Assembly (NCBI RefSeq): GCF_963676285.1
Contig: NZ_OY781063.1
Location: 1,674,001-1,738,000, forward strand
Direction: 5' to 3'
Length of the DNA: 64,000 bases
Origin: an uncultured Sphaerochaeta sp.
GTDB lineage: Bacteria; Spirochaetota; Spirochaetia; Sphaerochaetales; Sphaerochaetaceae
Made by a program: the position numbers and the translations under genes. The notes under the pieces were generated by a model that searched no databases, was not told where the DNA came from, and worked only from the letters and a program-made list of their open reading frames with translations. Positions 9,429 to 17,670 of this stretch are shown here, in pieces (the stretch's first letter is position 1; the number at the start of each line of letters is the position of its first letter).

Positions 9429-10373
9429 ATGGAAACACTTCTCTATCTGGCGAAACTCGCCCTTGCTTTAGTTCTCGGAATGGGTTCTGCACATCTTTTG
9501 GGCAAGGAAAGGTTCACCCATGTCTCAGCATATGCACAGATGTTCTTGGTTTGGCTTCTGCTGTTTTTCATGGGGGTGAACACAGGTGGAATCGATGGAA
9601 TCACCTCACAGTTTGGGACCATCGGTATTACCGCATTGCTTATCACCCTTTTTGGGGTAGCTGGTACCATTCTTGTTGCTCTGCTTTTTTCCTTTATCCT
9701 GACACCGTCCTTGCGTTCTGAGCATATTGCCATTGCAAAGAGGAAGGAGCAGAGTTTCATCAGAAGACTGTATGATATTATCAAGGAACCTCTGCTCTTG
9801 GTTTCCATTGTAATCCTTGGATTGGTATTGAGACTGGGTACGAATGCCTTCTCCTGGTTTGACAGTTCCCTGGTTACCTACCTGCTCTATGTGCTGTTGT
9901 TCTTTGTTGGCATGGGTATGGTCCATCGGAAGATAAGCTTCAAAGGGGTGTTTGCTGATAGGAGCCTGTTTTTCCTCCCTCTCTACACCATACTCGGTAC
10001 TTATGTCGGAGCCTTAGGGGTTTTCCTTTTCACTCCCTTTACCCTCTCACAAGTAATAGGGATGCTTAGTGGTTTTGGGTGGTACTCTCTCTCCGGTATC
10101 CTGATCACCGATCTGGGGTATCCGGTTCTTGGTTCCATCTCATTCCTGTCCAATCTGCTGAGGGAGAGCTTCTCATTCTTCCTCATACCTCTGTTTGGGA
10201 GGTTGGGAAGGAGGTATTACTATCCTGCCGTCTGTACTGCCGGTGCAACCAGTATGGATGTCACCTTGGTCTTGCTTTCCTCTCACTTTGGGACGCGTAC
10301 CATGGTAGGTTCAATCTACCATGGTGTGATCATGAGCTTGGTTGCTCCGCTTCTCATTCCTCTCTTTTTCTAA
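9429..10373 (+). CDS. lysO: LysO-family lysine exporter
   Basis: About 314 residues with 8-9 hydrophobic segments, matching the LysO (YbjE, DUF340) inner-membrane exporter of lysine and the toxic analogue thialysine. The C-terminal half has the family blocks GFGWYSLSGILITD, LLRESFSFFLIP and CTAGATSMDVTL, the last containing the conserved Asp in the transport region. ATG 9429 is chosen because it follows the -10 box directly. A GTG at 9405 would lie within the promoter. The stop overlaps the stop of the convergent gene by three bases. Confidence 0.85.
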   Translation: METLLYLAKLALALVLGMGSAHLLGKERFTHVSAYAQMFLVWLLLFFMGVNTGGIDGITSQFGTIGITALLITLFGVAGTILVALLFSFILTPSLRSEHIAIAKRKEQSFIRRLYDIIKEPLLLVSIVILGLVLRLGTNAFSWFDSSLVTYLLYVLLFFVGMGMVHRKISFKGVFADRSLFFLPLYTILGTYVGALGVFLFTPFTLSQVIGMLSGFGWYSLSGILITDLGYPVLGSISFLSNLLRESFSFFLIPLFGRLGRRYYYPAVCTAGATSMDVTLVLLSSHFGTRTMVGSIYHGVIMSLVAPLLIPLFF

Positions 10374-10798
10374 CGCTGTGTCCAGAGTTGGGCAATGATG
10401 GTAAGAGGGTTCTCTTTGAGAAGCCTAAGGTAGATGACAGGCGGACCATCGAAGAGGTTGTCGATTGCTGAGGATAAGGAGGCGATGGAAGAAGGGGGAG
10501 CGAGCTGGGTGAATGTATAACTTCCTTCTTCCAGATAGAAAGGAGCCTCTACTTTTGGTAGGGGGAGCCCTTTCTCAACGGCCTCTCGTGTTGCCTCATC
10601 GGGACTCTCCTGTACCCCGGCAAAGAGCAGGGAAAGGGTGGAAGAGAGGGCAAGGCAACCTTCACTGCCTACCGGTTGAGCATCGAGATGGGTGAGTAGC
10701 TGTTGATAAGCAGTCTCCGCATCAGAGGCAGAGAATGGAGCTGTTTGATAGGGAATCGCCTGGTTGAGGTGTAAAATCATGGACTTGCTTTGTTGCAT
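10370..10798 (-). CDS. Hypothetical protein
   Basis: A predicted soluble protein of about 142 residues that I do not recognise. It has no signal peptide, membrane segment or cysteine pair. The reading frame stays open further upstream, but that part runs through the divergent YgjP gene, so the start is placed at ATG 10798 (or 10780). Neither start has a clear ribosome binding site. It is convergent with lysO (stops overlap) and divergent from the YgjP-like gene. It fills a gap that would otherwise be empty, which supports its reality. Confidence 0.55.
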   Translation of the reverse strand: MQQSKSMILHLNQAIPYQTAPFSASDAETAYQQLLTHLDAQPVGSEGCLALSSTLSLLFAGVQESPDEATREAVEKGLPLPKVEAPFYLEEGSYTFTQLAPPSSIASLSSAIDNLFDGPPVIYLRLLKENPLTIIAQLWTQR

Positions 10799-10808
10799 GA
10801 GAGATACT
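10780..10808 (+). promoter_or_regulatory. Candidate promoter of the YgjP-like gene (leaderless type)
   Basis: TGGACT (10780-10785), a 17-base spacer and GATACT (10803-10808), ending 8 bases before ATG 10817. The match is moderate, but spacing and position agree with other leaderless-type genes in the window. Confidence 0.35.
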
Positions 10809-10816
10809 GTAGCAGA

Positions 10817-11518
10817 ATGAAAACAGACGGTAAAGTAGAAAACATACCATACACCCTTCTCTACAGAAGAGGGATTCGACATATAACGGTTCGGGTCAAG
10901 GCAGATGGGAAGGTGAAGGTAAGTGCCCCTTACGGAATATCGAAGGCTGCCGTAGAGAGGGTGATTCTCAGCAATAAGGAAAAACTGCTCCATACAATCA
11001 ATAAACAGCAACAGGCACTGCATACCTATGAGAATGGAGAGTTGTTTCCCTATGAAGGGAAACACTACACACTTATATTGGAGCCTGGATTACATACAGC
11101 AATTACGGTACATGATTCCTCCTTGCTTGTGACCTATGATCCCAAAAAGCCCTTGGACTCCCTTGGCATCTGTCATTTAATCAAGGAACACTATCGAGAA
11201 GAGGCACGCAAGAGGTTGACTCCGTTGGTTTTCTATTGGGCAGATATCCTGCATCTCCCCATTCCTCCCTTTTCGGTACGCGATTCAAAAAGTCGATGGG
11301 GTAGCTGTTCAGCAAAAGGCAGGCTGAATTTTTCCCTGCGATGCCAAGCCCTAAGCGAGAAGCAACTCTCCTACTTGGTACTGCATGAAATGGCTCACTT
11401 GGTACATTTCAATCACTCAAAAGAGTTTCATTCCCTACTTCTGCATTATATGAGCGACTACAAACAGGTACAACGAACCATATTTTCCATGCAAAGGGAG
11501 ACCCAGCTCTGCCTTTGA
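10817..11518 (+). CDS. YgjP-like metallopeptidase-fold protein
   Basis: About 233 residues of the YgjP (DUF45) family, which has a zincin-like fold related to SprT/WLM metalloproteases. The C-terminal half carries SRWGSCSAKG and the metal-binding HEMAHLVHFNH motif (His190, Glu191, His194, with His200 as likely third ligand). The true substrate of this family is uncertain. An upstream TTG at 10790 would extend it into the divergent gene, so ATG 10817 is preferred, lying behind a -10-like box without a Shine-Dalgarno sequence. Confidence 0.85.
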   Translation: MKTDGKVENIPYTLLYRRGIRHITVRVKADGKVKVSAPYGISKAAVERVILSNKEKLLHTINKQQQALHTYENGELFPYEGKHYTLILEPGLHTAITVHDSSLLVTYDPKKPLDSLGICHLIKEHYREEARKRLTPLVFYWADILHLPIPPFSVRDSKSRWGSCSAKGRLNFSLRCQALSEKQLSYLVLHEMAHLVHFNHSKEFHSLLLHYMSDYKQVQRTIFSMQRETQLCL

Positions 11519-11574
11519 TTCCCGAGTGAGTGCAGGGATTGTCCTAGGGTATTGATGTCTTTCATTCACAAATT

Positions 11575-11583
11575 TGGTATAAT
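11575..11583 (+). promoter_or_regulatory. Extended -10 promoter of the flavodiiron gene
   Basis: TGGTATAAT, a perfect TATAAT with the upstream TGn extension. No well-placed -35 box is seen, which extended -10 promoters can tolerate. The start would be near 11590, leaving a leader of about 28 bases with AGAGGAG at 11601-11607. Confidence 0.6.
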
Positions 11584-11617
11584 TGTGTATCTTTGTATGA
11601 AGAGGAGATTCAATACT

Positions 11618-12826
11618 ATGAAACCTGATGTACTTGCAGATGGTGTCTACCGCGTGGCCGCAAAGGTTGGCAGTCGGGACCTATTTGAAGGAATATGGCC
11701 TATCCCTGATGGAGTGATGCTGAACTCTTATGTGGTGAAAGGCAATGAGAAACGTGTTCTGGTCGATTTGGTCAAGGATTGGGATGGAGCGCTGAAAGCT
11801 GTTGGTGATCAGCTGGAAAGCCTTTCCCTCGGCGAAGGGAATCTGGACTACATCATCATCAACCACATGGAACCAGATCACACTGGTGCAATGGCTGAAA
11901 TCGTCAAGCACTATCCTGATGTAGAAATCCTCTGCAGCGCAAAAGCTGTTCCCCTGATAAAGCATTTCTATAAGATTGAGAAAAACGTACGGGCTGTCAG
12001 TGACGGGGAGACCCTCGACCTTGGGGGGAAGACCCTCAAGTTTTTCATGACCCCGAATATCCACTGGCCTGAGACCATGATGACGTATCTGGAAGAGGAT
12101 GGGATCCTCTTCAGTTGTGATGCCTTTGGTTCCTTTGGTCGGTATGAGGGCTGCTTTGATGATGAGCTGACTGAAGAGGATAAGGCAAAGCTTGCCAGTG
12201 AGACTGAACGCTACTATGCAAATATCGTCTCATCCTTCTCATCCTTTGTAATTCGTGGAATTGCCAAGCTTGATGGACTTGCTATCAAGATGGTTGCTCC
12301 GAGCCATGGGGTTGTCTGGCGCTCAGAACCTGAGAAGATTATCGAGTGGTACAAGACCCTGGCCACCTACATGCAAGGGCCTAGGGAGAAAGAGGTAGCT
12401 GTAGTCTGGTCCAGTATGTATGGCAATACCCAGGCCTTGCTTGATTCAATACTTGCAGGATTGAAGAGTGAAGGTATTCCTGTCCATGTCCTGCAGGTTC
12501 CCCAGACCCATGAGTCCTTTGTCCTGGAGAAGGTGTGGAGAAGCGAAGGCTTGATCATCGGCATGCCTACCTACGAATACAAGATGTTCCCCCCGATGTA
12601 TCACGTTCTGGATATTCTTGAAAGAAGCCATGTACAGGGGAGAAAAACGCTGCGCTTTGGATCCTTTGGATGGTCTGGTGGAGCACAAAAACAGTTTGAT
12701 GAGTTCTCCACTGCTATGAAGTTGGACTGTCGTGGTGTGATTGAGTACCAAGGCTCTCCCAGTGAGGAGGATAAGCAGAAAGCCTATGATCTGGCAAAGG
12801 CGCTTGCCAAGGATATTAAGGGCTAA
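11618..12826 (+). CDS. fprA: Flavodiiron protein (FprA-type O2/NO reductase)
   Basis: 402 residues. The N-terminal metallo-beta-lactamase-like domain binds a diiron centre; ligands visible are H83-x-E85-x-D87-H88 in NHMEPDHTGA, plus the IHWPETM and SHGVVWR histidines. The C-terminal flavodoxin domain (from about residue 260) has the FMN loop SSMYGNTQ. These enzymes reduce O2 to water or NO to N2O and protect anaerobes. There is no rubredoxin domain, so an external rubredoxin or flavin donor is needed. ATG 11618 has AGAGGAG 10 bases upstream; the longer frame upstream lies in the promoter. Confidence 0.93.
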   Translation: MKPDVLADGVYRVAAKVGSRDLFEGIWPIPDGVMLNSYVVKGNEKRVLVDLVKDWDGALKAVGDQLESLSLGEGNLDYIIINHMEPDHTGAMAEIVKHYPDVEILCSAKAVPLIKHFYKIEKNVRAVSDGETLDLGGKTLKFFMTPNIHWPETMMTYLEEDGILFSCDAFGSFGRYEGCFDDELTEEDKAKLASETERYYANIVSSFSSFVIRGIAKLDGLAIKMVAPSHGVVWRSEPEKIIEWYKTLATYMQGPREKEVAVVWSSMYGNTQALLDSILAGLKSEGIPVHVLQVPQTHESFVLEKVWRSEGLIIGMPTYEYKMFPPMYHVLDILERSHVQGRKTLRFGSFGWSGGAQKQFDEFSTAMKLDCRGVIEYQGSPSEEDKQKAYDLAKALAKDIKG

Positions 12827-12850
12827 CCTAGCTCATTGCCAAACACAATT

Positions 12851-12879
12851 GAGGCTGTTTCCTCTAAGGGGACAGCCTC
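12851..12879. terminator. Hairpin between convergent genes
   Basis: GAGGCTGT (12851-12858) pairs with ACAGCCTC (12872-12879). It sits between the stops of the flavodiiron gene and the convergent C26 peptidase gene. T tracts are weak on both sides, so termination in either direction is plausible rather than certain. Confidence 0.5.
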
Positions 12880-12884
12880 TCCTG

Positions 12885-13601
12885 TTATCCCATGGCTGCT
12901 TCCACAAACGCCTTGAAGAGGGGAAGCATCTCAGCTCCCATGCTCTCAGGATGCCATTGCACCCCTAGAATCCAATTGTCAGTGGTACTCTCTATAGCTT
13001 CAATGCAAGCATCGTCGCTTCTTGCGGTACACTGAAAAGCAGGGGCAACTTCGTCAATGCATTGGTGGTGAAGACTGTTGACCCCGACCTCCCCGCTTCC
13101 CAGTATGGAAGCAAGCTTTGTGTTTTCCTGAATGGTGACCGGGTGACTTACTTGGTCAAAGTGTTCCAGATCTGGATGGACAATGTGGTGGTGATCTCTC
13201 AGCATATAGTCCTGAAAGAGTGTTCCTCCCTCAGCTACATTGATCAACTGACATCCCCTACAGATACCAAGGATTGGTATACTCTTCCTCTTTGCAGCAT
13301 GGTAGAGAGCAATCTGGAATGTATCGCTTTCCATGTCGCTTTTGCCACAGGATGGGTGACGCTCTTTGTTATACAATAATGGCTCAATATCTGGTCCACC
13401 TGGTAGTAAAAGACCATCACATAGAGATATTAGGCTATCAATATTAGTTTTTGTGTGGGGAATAAGAATGACGGAAGCACCGCTCTGATCAAGCTTTTCA
13501 ACATACCCTTCATTGGTGAAAATCCTCCGAAGGGTAGGAAATGCAGAAGTAGGCGGAGCCTGGTCATAGGTCCCGCCTATCGCAATAATCGGCCTGCTCA
13601 T
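12885..13601 (-). CDS. Class I glutamine amidotransferase-like peptidase (C26, PuuD-like)
   Basis: 238 residues related to gamma-glutamyl-gamma-aminobutyrate hydrolase PuuD and other C26 peptidases, which cleave gamma-glutamyl bonds. The nucleophile elbow is GICRGCQ (Cys114), the LPGGPDI loop is present, and the catalytic His/Glu lie in QWHPES near the C-terminus. The start overlaps the stop of the dipeptidase gene by four bases (ATGA), so the two are translationally coupled. With the dipeptidase and NagA this suggests recycling of peptides and amino sugars, perhaps from peptidoglycan, which is inference. Confidence 0.85.
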   Translation of the reverse strand: MSRPIIAIGGTYDQAPPTSAFPTLRRIFTNEGYVEKLDQSGASVILIPHTKTNIDSLISLCDGLLLPGGPDIEPLLYNKERHPSCGKSDMESDTFQIALYHAAKRKSIPILGICRGCQLINVAEGGTLFQDYMLRDHHHIVHPDLEHFDQVSHPVTIQENTKLASILGSGEVGVNSLHHQCIDEVAPAFQCTARSDDACIEAIESTTDNWILGVQWHPESMGAEMLPLFKAFVEAAMG

Positions 13602-15043
13602 TCGATGATTGAAAGCAGGTGACGGGTGAATCCACTGATACGCTCAACAGAGGGTATGCTGATACGTTCCTTGGTGGAGTGGACATCAAACATGTCAGGG
13701 CCAAAGGAGACAGAGTCCATCCCAGGAATCCTGCTGTTGATAATGCCACATTCAAGACCAGCATGGATGGCCGTAATTTCCGGCTTCTTCCCAGTATACT
13801 CCTCATACGCCTTTGCACAGAATCCCGTCAATGCGGAGTCGGGGTTTGGTGTCCATGCAGGGTATGCCCCTACAAAGGTTGTCTTTGCACCGGCAAGGGT
13901 GAAGACTGACGCAAACCTACGGGCTATATCGTCACGCGCAGAGAGTACTGAGGAGCGATGGCTGCTGGTAACATGGAAAGCCTCTTCATCCAGCCTAAGA
14001 ATGGCCAGATTGGATGAGGTCTCCACGATGCCAGGAATCCTGAAACTCATGGCATCGACCCCATGGGGGGCGGCATACAGGCTGGTGAGCAGTTGCTTGC
14101 TGATTGTTCCATCCACAGCTTTCTTTGGGGTAGTCGTCTCCTCCAAGGTAAGGCGAATATCCGGATCATTGAGAGCATACTCATCACTAAGCATCTGCTG
14201 GGTCTGTGAGACAAAAGCCTTCAATGTTTCAATCTCACCGGACGGTACTGCAAAAGAAAGAGAACAGACTGAAGGAATAACATTTCGCTTGGTTCCTCCT
14301 TCTGCCTTGAAGACCATACAGGAGTGAATCTGGCTTAATGCACGAGCAGCTACCTTGATGGCATTTGCCCGCTGCTTATGAATCTCTCCTCCGCTATGCC
14401 CTCCGAGCATCCCGTCTGCAGTCAATGTGAAGGCCTTGAAGGAAGAAGGAACTTGCTCCCACTGTACAGGAAGCGTTACATCAACCTCGACTCCTCCGGC
14501 ACACCCGATATAGAGAACGCCCTCTTCTTCGCTGTCCAGATTGATCAGGAGCCTACTCTGTACCTTGTCTTGTTCAATGTTGAAAGCCCCTGTCAGTCCA
14601 GTCTCTTCACTTATGGTAAAGATGGCCTCCAAGGGACCATGTTTTGCTTCTTTGTCTGCAAGGATATCCAGGGCGAGCGCGATTGCAATACCATTATCTC
14701 CACCGAGGGTGGTACCATTAGCCTTGAGAAAGTCGCCATCTTGTACAAGCTCAATAGGATCTTTTTCGAAGTCATGAGTGCTCCAGGCCTCTTTTACACA
14801 GACCATATCCATATGTCCTTGCAAGGCGACTGAAGGTCTCTTCTCAAATCCTGGATAAGCCTTCTTCCGCACGATAACATTACCGACTGCATCAACAATC
14901 GACTCAAGCTCATGTTCTTTGGCAAAGGCAAGTAGAAATTGACGTACTCCTTCCTCATTCCCCGATTCTCGGGGAATATCGGAAAGGTCAGAGAAATAGT
15001 TCCAGAGTGCCTGGGGTTTCAACCCCTTCACTGCATCTTGCAT
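13598..15043 (-). CDS. pepD: Aminoacyl-histidine / cytosolic non-specific dipeptidase (M20C, PepD)
   Basis: About 481 residues. The M20C family hydrolyses Xaa-His and other dipeptides with two zinc ions. Metal and catalytic motifs are GHMDMV (first zinc His and catalytic Asp), GGDNGIA (bridging Asp) and ISEETGLTGA (catalytic and metal-binding Glu pair). ATG 15043 has AAGGAG 9 bases upstream; a TTG two codons earlier is less likely. It lies 24 bases after nagA and overlaps the following C26 gene, giving the operon nagA-pepD-C26. Confidence 0.92.
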   Translation of the reverse strand: MQDAVKGLKPQALWNYFSDLSDIPRESGNEEGVRQFLLAFAKEHELESIVDAVGNVIVRKKAYPGFEKRPSVALQGHMDMVCVKEAWSTHDFEKDPIELVQDGDFLKANGTTLGGDNGIAIALALDILADKEAKHGPLEAIFTISEETGLTGAFNIEQDKVQSRLLINLDSEEEGVLYIGCAGGVEVDVTLPVQWEQVPSSFKAFTLTADGMLGGHSGGEIHKQRANAIKVAARALSQIHSCMVFKAEGGTKRNVIPSVCSLSFAVPSGEIETLKAFVSQTQQMLSDEYALNDPDIRLTLEETTTPKKAVDGTISKQLLTSLYAAPHGVDAMSFRIPGIVETSSNLAILRLDEEAFHVTSSHRSSVLSARDDIARRFASVFTLAGAKTTFVGAYPAWTPNPDSALTGFCAKAYEEYTGKKPEITAIHAGLECGIINSRIPGMDSVSFGPDMFDVHSTKERISIPSVERISGFTRHLLSIIE

Positions 15044-15067
15044 AATCAATTACTCCTTATTGTTCTT

Positions 15068-16252
15068 TCAGGCAAAGCGGTCACGGATCAGATTTCCATC
15101 GACAAACAAACCTTTCATCTGCATGTTCTCATCCAGGACAACCACATCCGCCTTGTAGCCTGGAACCAGCATCCCTTGTTTGGTAAAGCTGTATATACGT
15201 GCTGGGTTTGTGGAACTCATCTGGCTTGCTTGTTGAATAGGTATTTCCCAGTCGATTGCATTCTTCATTCCTTGGAGCATGGTCAGTGCAGAGCCGATGA
15301 ACAGATCAGGGTCCTTGATGCTGACAAAGGCTCCATCTTCCCCCACCGTGCATTCCATTCCATTGGCCAACATCGGGCCGGTTCTTTGTTTGGTGGGCTT
15401 GAGACTATCGGTTATCATGACAATGTTGTCTAGTGGTTTTTCACGGAGCAACATTTTGACCAATTCAGGATGTACATGAATACCGTCACAGATAATTTCA
15501 CACTGCATGTCTCTTTGGATCAGGATTGCCCCGACCGTTCCAGGGTTCCTGTGATGAAGACGGCTCATTGCATTGAAGAAGTGGGTGGAGTGGAAGATTC
15601 CACACTGCATCCCTTCCATGATATTTTCGTAGCTGGCGTTGGTATGGCCAGCAAGCAAAACGATGTTCTTTTCTCTTGCCAACAATGCCAATTCACGCAT
15701 GTGTTTGAGTTCAGGGGCTACTGTCATACAGATGACCTTGCCTTGTCCTGCTTCGATGAGATCATTGAAAATCTCAAGATTGACAGGTATGACGCCCTCT
15801 GGATTCTGGGCTCCAACACGTTCCATGGAGATAAAGGGCCCTTCCAGATTGATGCCCATTATCTTTGCACCTTGCTCACTGCCCATTGCATCAGCAATCG
15901 CCTTTGTGCTGGCTTTCATTACATCAAGCTTGTCAGTGTATACCGTGGGCATGAATGCACTCACTCCAAAGTCCGCAAGTCGTTCGCTCATTCCCAGGAT
16001 GCTGGAAGCCTTACAATCCTCTGTCCCAAACCCCCCAATTCCGTGGATATGGGAATCGATGAAACCAGGCATGATATAGGAACCTCCTACATCAATCATG
16101 GTGGTGTCACTGGGGAAGTGTTTTTCAGACAGTCTTCTCATATTGAAGATGTCGCCGATTTCACCTTTTTCATCTATATAGAGGGCGCAGTCTTTCAGTT
16201 TTGCATAACCAGTTACAACTGTCCCATTGGTAAGTACGGTTCGTAGACTCAT
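15068..16252 (-). CDS. nagA: N-acetylglucosamine-6-phosphate deacetylase
   Basis: 394 residues of the amidohydrolase superfamily. NagA removes acetate from GlcNAc-6-phosphate, feeding glucosamine-6-phosphate to glycolysis and cell-wall synthesis. Visible motifs are the metal site HIHG (His68, His70), LEGPFIS, the GHTNAS loop with a metal His, HFFNAM and the catalytic Asp in ITDSL. The Shine-Dalgarno AGAGAGG is 6 bases before the ATG and is complementary to bases at the end of the upstream MATE gene (separate entry). nagB is not seen in the window. Confidence 0.93.
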   Translation of the reverse strand: MSLRTVLTNGTVVTGYAKLKDCALYIDEKGEIGDIFNMRRLSEKHFPSDTTMIDVGGSYIMPGFIDSHIHGIGGFGTEDCKASSILGMSERLADFGVSAFMPTVYTDKLDVMKASTKAIADAMGSEQGAKIMGINLEGPFISMERVGAQNPEGVIPVNLEIFNDLIEAGQGKVICMTVAPELKHMRELALLAREKNIVLLAGHTNASYENIMEGMQCGIFHSTHFFNAMSRLHHRNPGTVGAILIQRDMQCEIICDGIHVHPELVKMLLREKPLDNIVMITDSLKPTKQRTGPMLANGMECTVGEDGAFVSIKDPDLFIGSALTMLQGMKNAIDWEIPIQQASQMSSTNPARIYSFTKQGMLVPGYKADVVVLDENMQMKGLFVDGNLIRDRFA

Positions 16253-16258
16253 GTAGAT

Positions 16259-16301
16259 ACCTCTCTTTACCTACAACTATACGTTCATACGCAAGAGAGG
16301 T
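16259..16301 (-). repeat. Inverted repeat sequestering the nagA ribosome binding site
   Basis: In a transcript coming from the upstream MATE gene, ACCTCTCTT (16301-16293) pairs perfectly over 9 bases with AAGAGAGGT (16267-16259), which contains the nagA Shine-Dalgarno sequence. The left arm begins at the last base of the MATE stop codon. Ribosomes terminating there could open the stem. Confidence 0.65.
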
Positions 16302-16304
16302 CAA
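16276..16304 (-). promoter_or_regulatory. Promoter of nagA
   Basis: Minus strand TTGACC (16304-16299), 17-base spacer, TATAGT (16281-16276). Transcription would start near 16269, downstream of the left arm of the hairpin above, so mRNA from this promoter has a free ribosome binding site. Confidence 0.7.
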
Positions 16305-17668
16305 TGAAAGGTAGCTGTCAGGTCGTTAATCCATGCCTCTCTCTTGATGCGATATAGGCCTATGAACAACTTGGTGACCTCTTCCATACCCAAGAGCAGG
16401 TAGAGCTGCCAGGTATTGAGATGCAACAGGAATACTCCGATGAAGGCAAGCGGAACGCCAACGGCCCATACCCCGAACATCTCTGCAAACATGGAATATT
16501 TGGTATCGCCACCGCTGCGTAGTATTCCCACAATGATGACCATATTAATGCTTTTAATCGGAAGCAGTGCTGCATTGATGGAAAGACAATAAATAGCCAG
16601 TTCTCTTACCCTATCCGAGATATTGAAGAAGGAGGTGAACAGCGGAGCAAAGAGGAATTCAAAGATGCCCATGGTAAGCCCTACCAAAAGGGCTGTAGTA
16701 ATGAACCTCCTTGCATAGAGCAGGGCAAGGAGTCTTTGTTTTTCCCCGATTTTAACTCCGATCATGATCAATGTTGCATTGCTGATACCCATCATCAGGA
16801 CAAAGAAAAGATTTCCCACCGATTCAGCCACATTTATGGATGCGATGGCCTCGATTCCCATCTTGCTGTAGGCAACCTTGTAGGTAGCCATTCCAAGAGC
16901 CCAGAAAAATTCATTGATGATCACAGGCATGCTGGTAGGGATGATATGCAGCAAGAACGTCTTATTCCAACGGAAGGCTTCCCTGCTTCTGATGGCAATG
17001 ACCGGATGGCGATGGTAGACAATCCACAGGAGGGCGATCACCTCAACCAGTCGACTTATGGTGGTTGCGGTTGCTGCCCCTGCCACACCCAATTCAGGAA
17101 ATGGACCAATGCCAAAGATGAGGAGGTAGTTACCCCCTGCATTTAGGGTCAGGGAGAAGAGAGCCACCTGCAAGGGAATCTTTGCATATCCAATGACCCT
17201 CAGAGCCGTAGCAAGTACCTGGCTGATCGCGGTAAAGAGGTAGCTTATGCCGACAATCCTGAGATACGCGATACCTTGGTTTACCACCTCTGCTTCAGTG
17301 GTGAATATATGCATGATTTGGCGGGGTATGAACAATGATGCCAAGGCAAAAAGCAGAGCTGAAGCTCCAGCCAAGGAAAAAGAGAGCCCCAGCACCCGTT
17401 GGATATTGGTTTCATTCTTCGCCCCCCAGTATTGGGAGAGGAAGATGGCTGAACCACTACAGACACCAAAGAACAACACGCTGATCAGGAAGAACATCTG
17501 GTTTCCCAGCGCAACTGCGGCAATGGAGGACTCACCGAGCTGTCCGATCATCAGGGTGTCAACAAAGGAGAGGGAGTTGGTTAGCAGGCTTTGGAAGACC
17601 ACAGGCAACGCTATGGTCACCATCTTCTGAAAGAAATCCCTACGTTCTGATATTGTCTTTTCCACCAA
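16301..17668 (-). CDS. MATE family multidrug/toxin efflux protein
   Basis: About 455 residues with some 12 hydrophobic segments in two homologous halves, the architecture of MATE transporters, which export drugs, dyes or metabolites in exchange for Na+ or H+. Typical stretches are VFQSLLTNSLSFVDTLMIGQLGE in the first helix pair and QYWGAKNE in the loop after helix 2. The start is TTG 17668 or GTG 17665, directly after the YgiQ stop and without a clear ribosome binding site, so translation is probably coupled to that gene. The substrate cannot be read from sequence. Confidence 0.9.
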   Translation of the reverse strand: MVEKTISERRDFFQKMVTIALPVVFQSLLTNSLSFVDTLMIGQLGESSIAAVALGNQMFFLISVLFFGVCSGSAIFLSQYWGAKNETNIQRVLGLSFSLAGASALLFALASLFIPRQIMHIFTTEAEVVNQGIAYLRIVGISYLFTAISQVLATALRVIGYAKIPLQVALFSLTLNAGGNYLLIFGIGPFPELGVAGAATATTISRLVEVIALLWIVYHRHPVIAIRSREAFRWNKTFLLHIIPTSMPVIINEFFWALGMATYKVAYSKMGIEAIASINVAESVGNLFFVLMMGISNATLIMIGVKIGEKQRLLALLYARRFITTALLVGLTMGIFEFLFAPLFTSFFNISDRVRELAIYCLSINAALLPIKSINMVIIVGILRSGGDTKYSMFAEMFGVWAVGVPLAFIGVFLLHLNTWQLYLLLGMEEVTKLFIGLYRIKREAWINDLTATFH

Positions 17669-17670
17669 GT

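Noticed and set aside
13626..14327. 233-codon open frame antisense to the dipeptidase gene
   Set aside because: It is the complement of a conserved M20C peptidase and shows no domain of its own.
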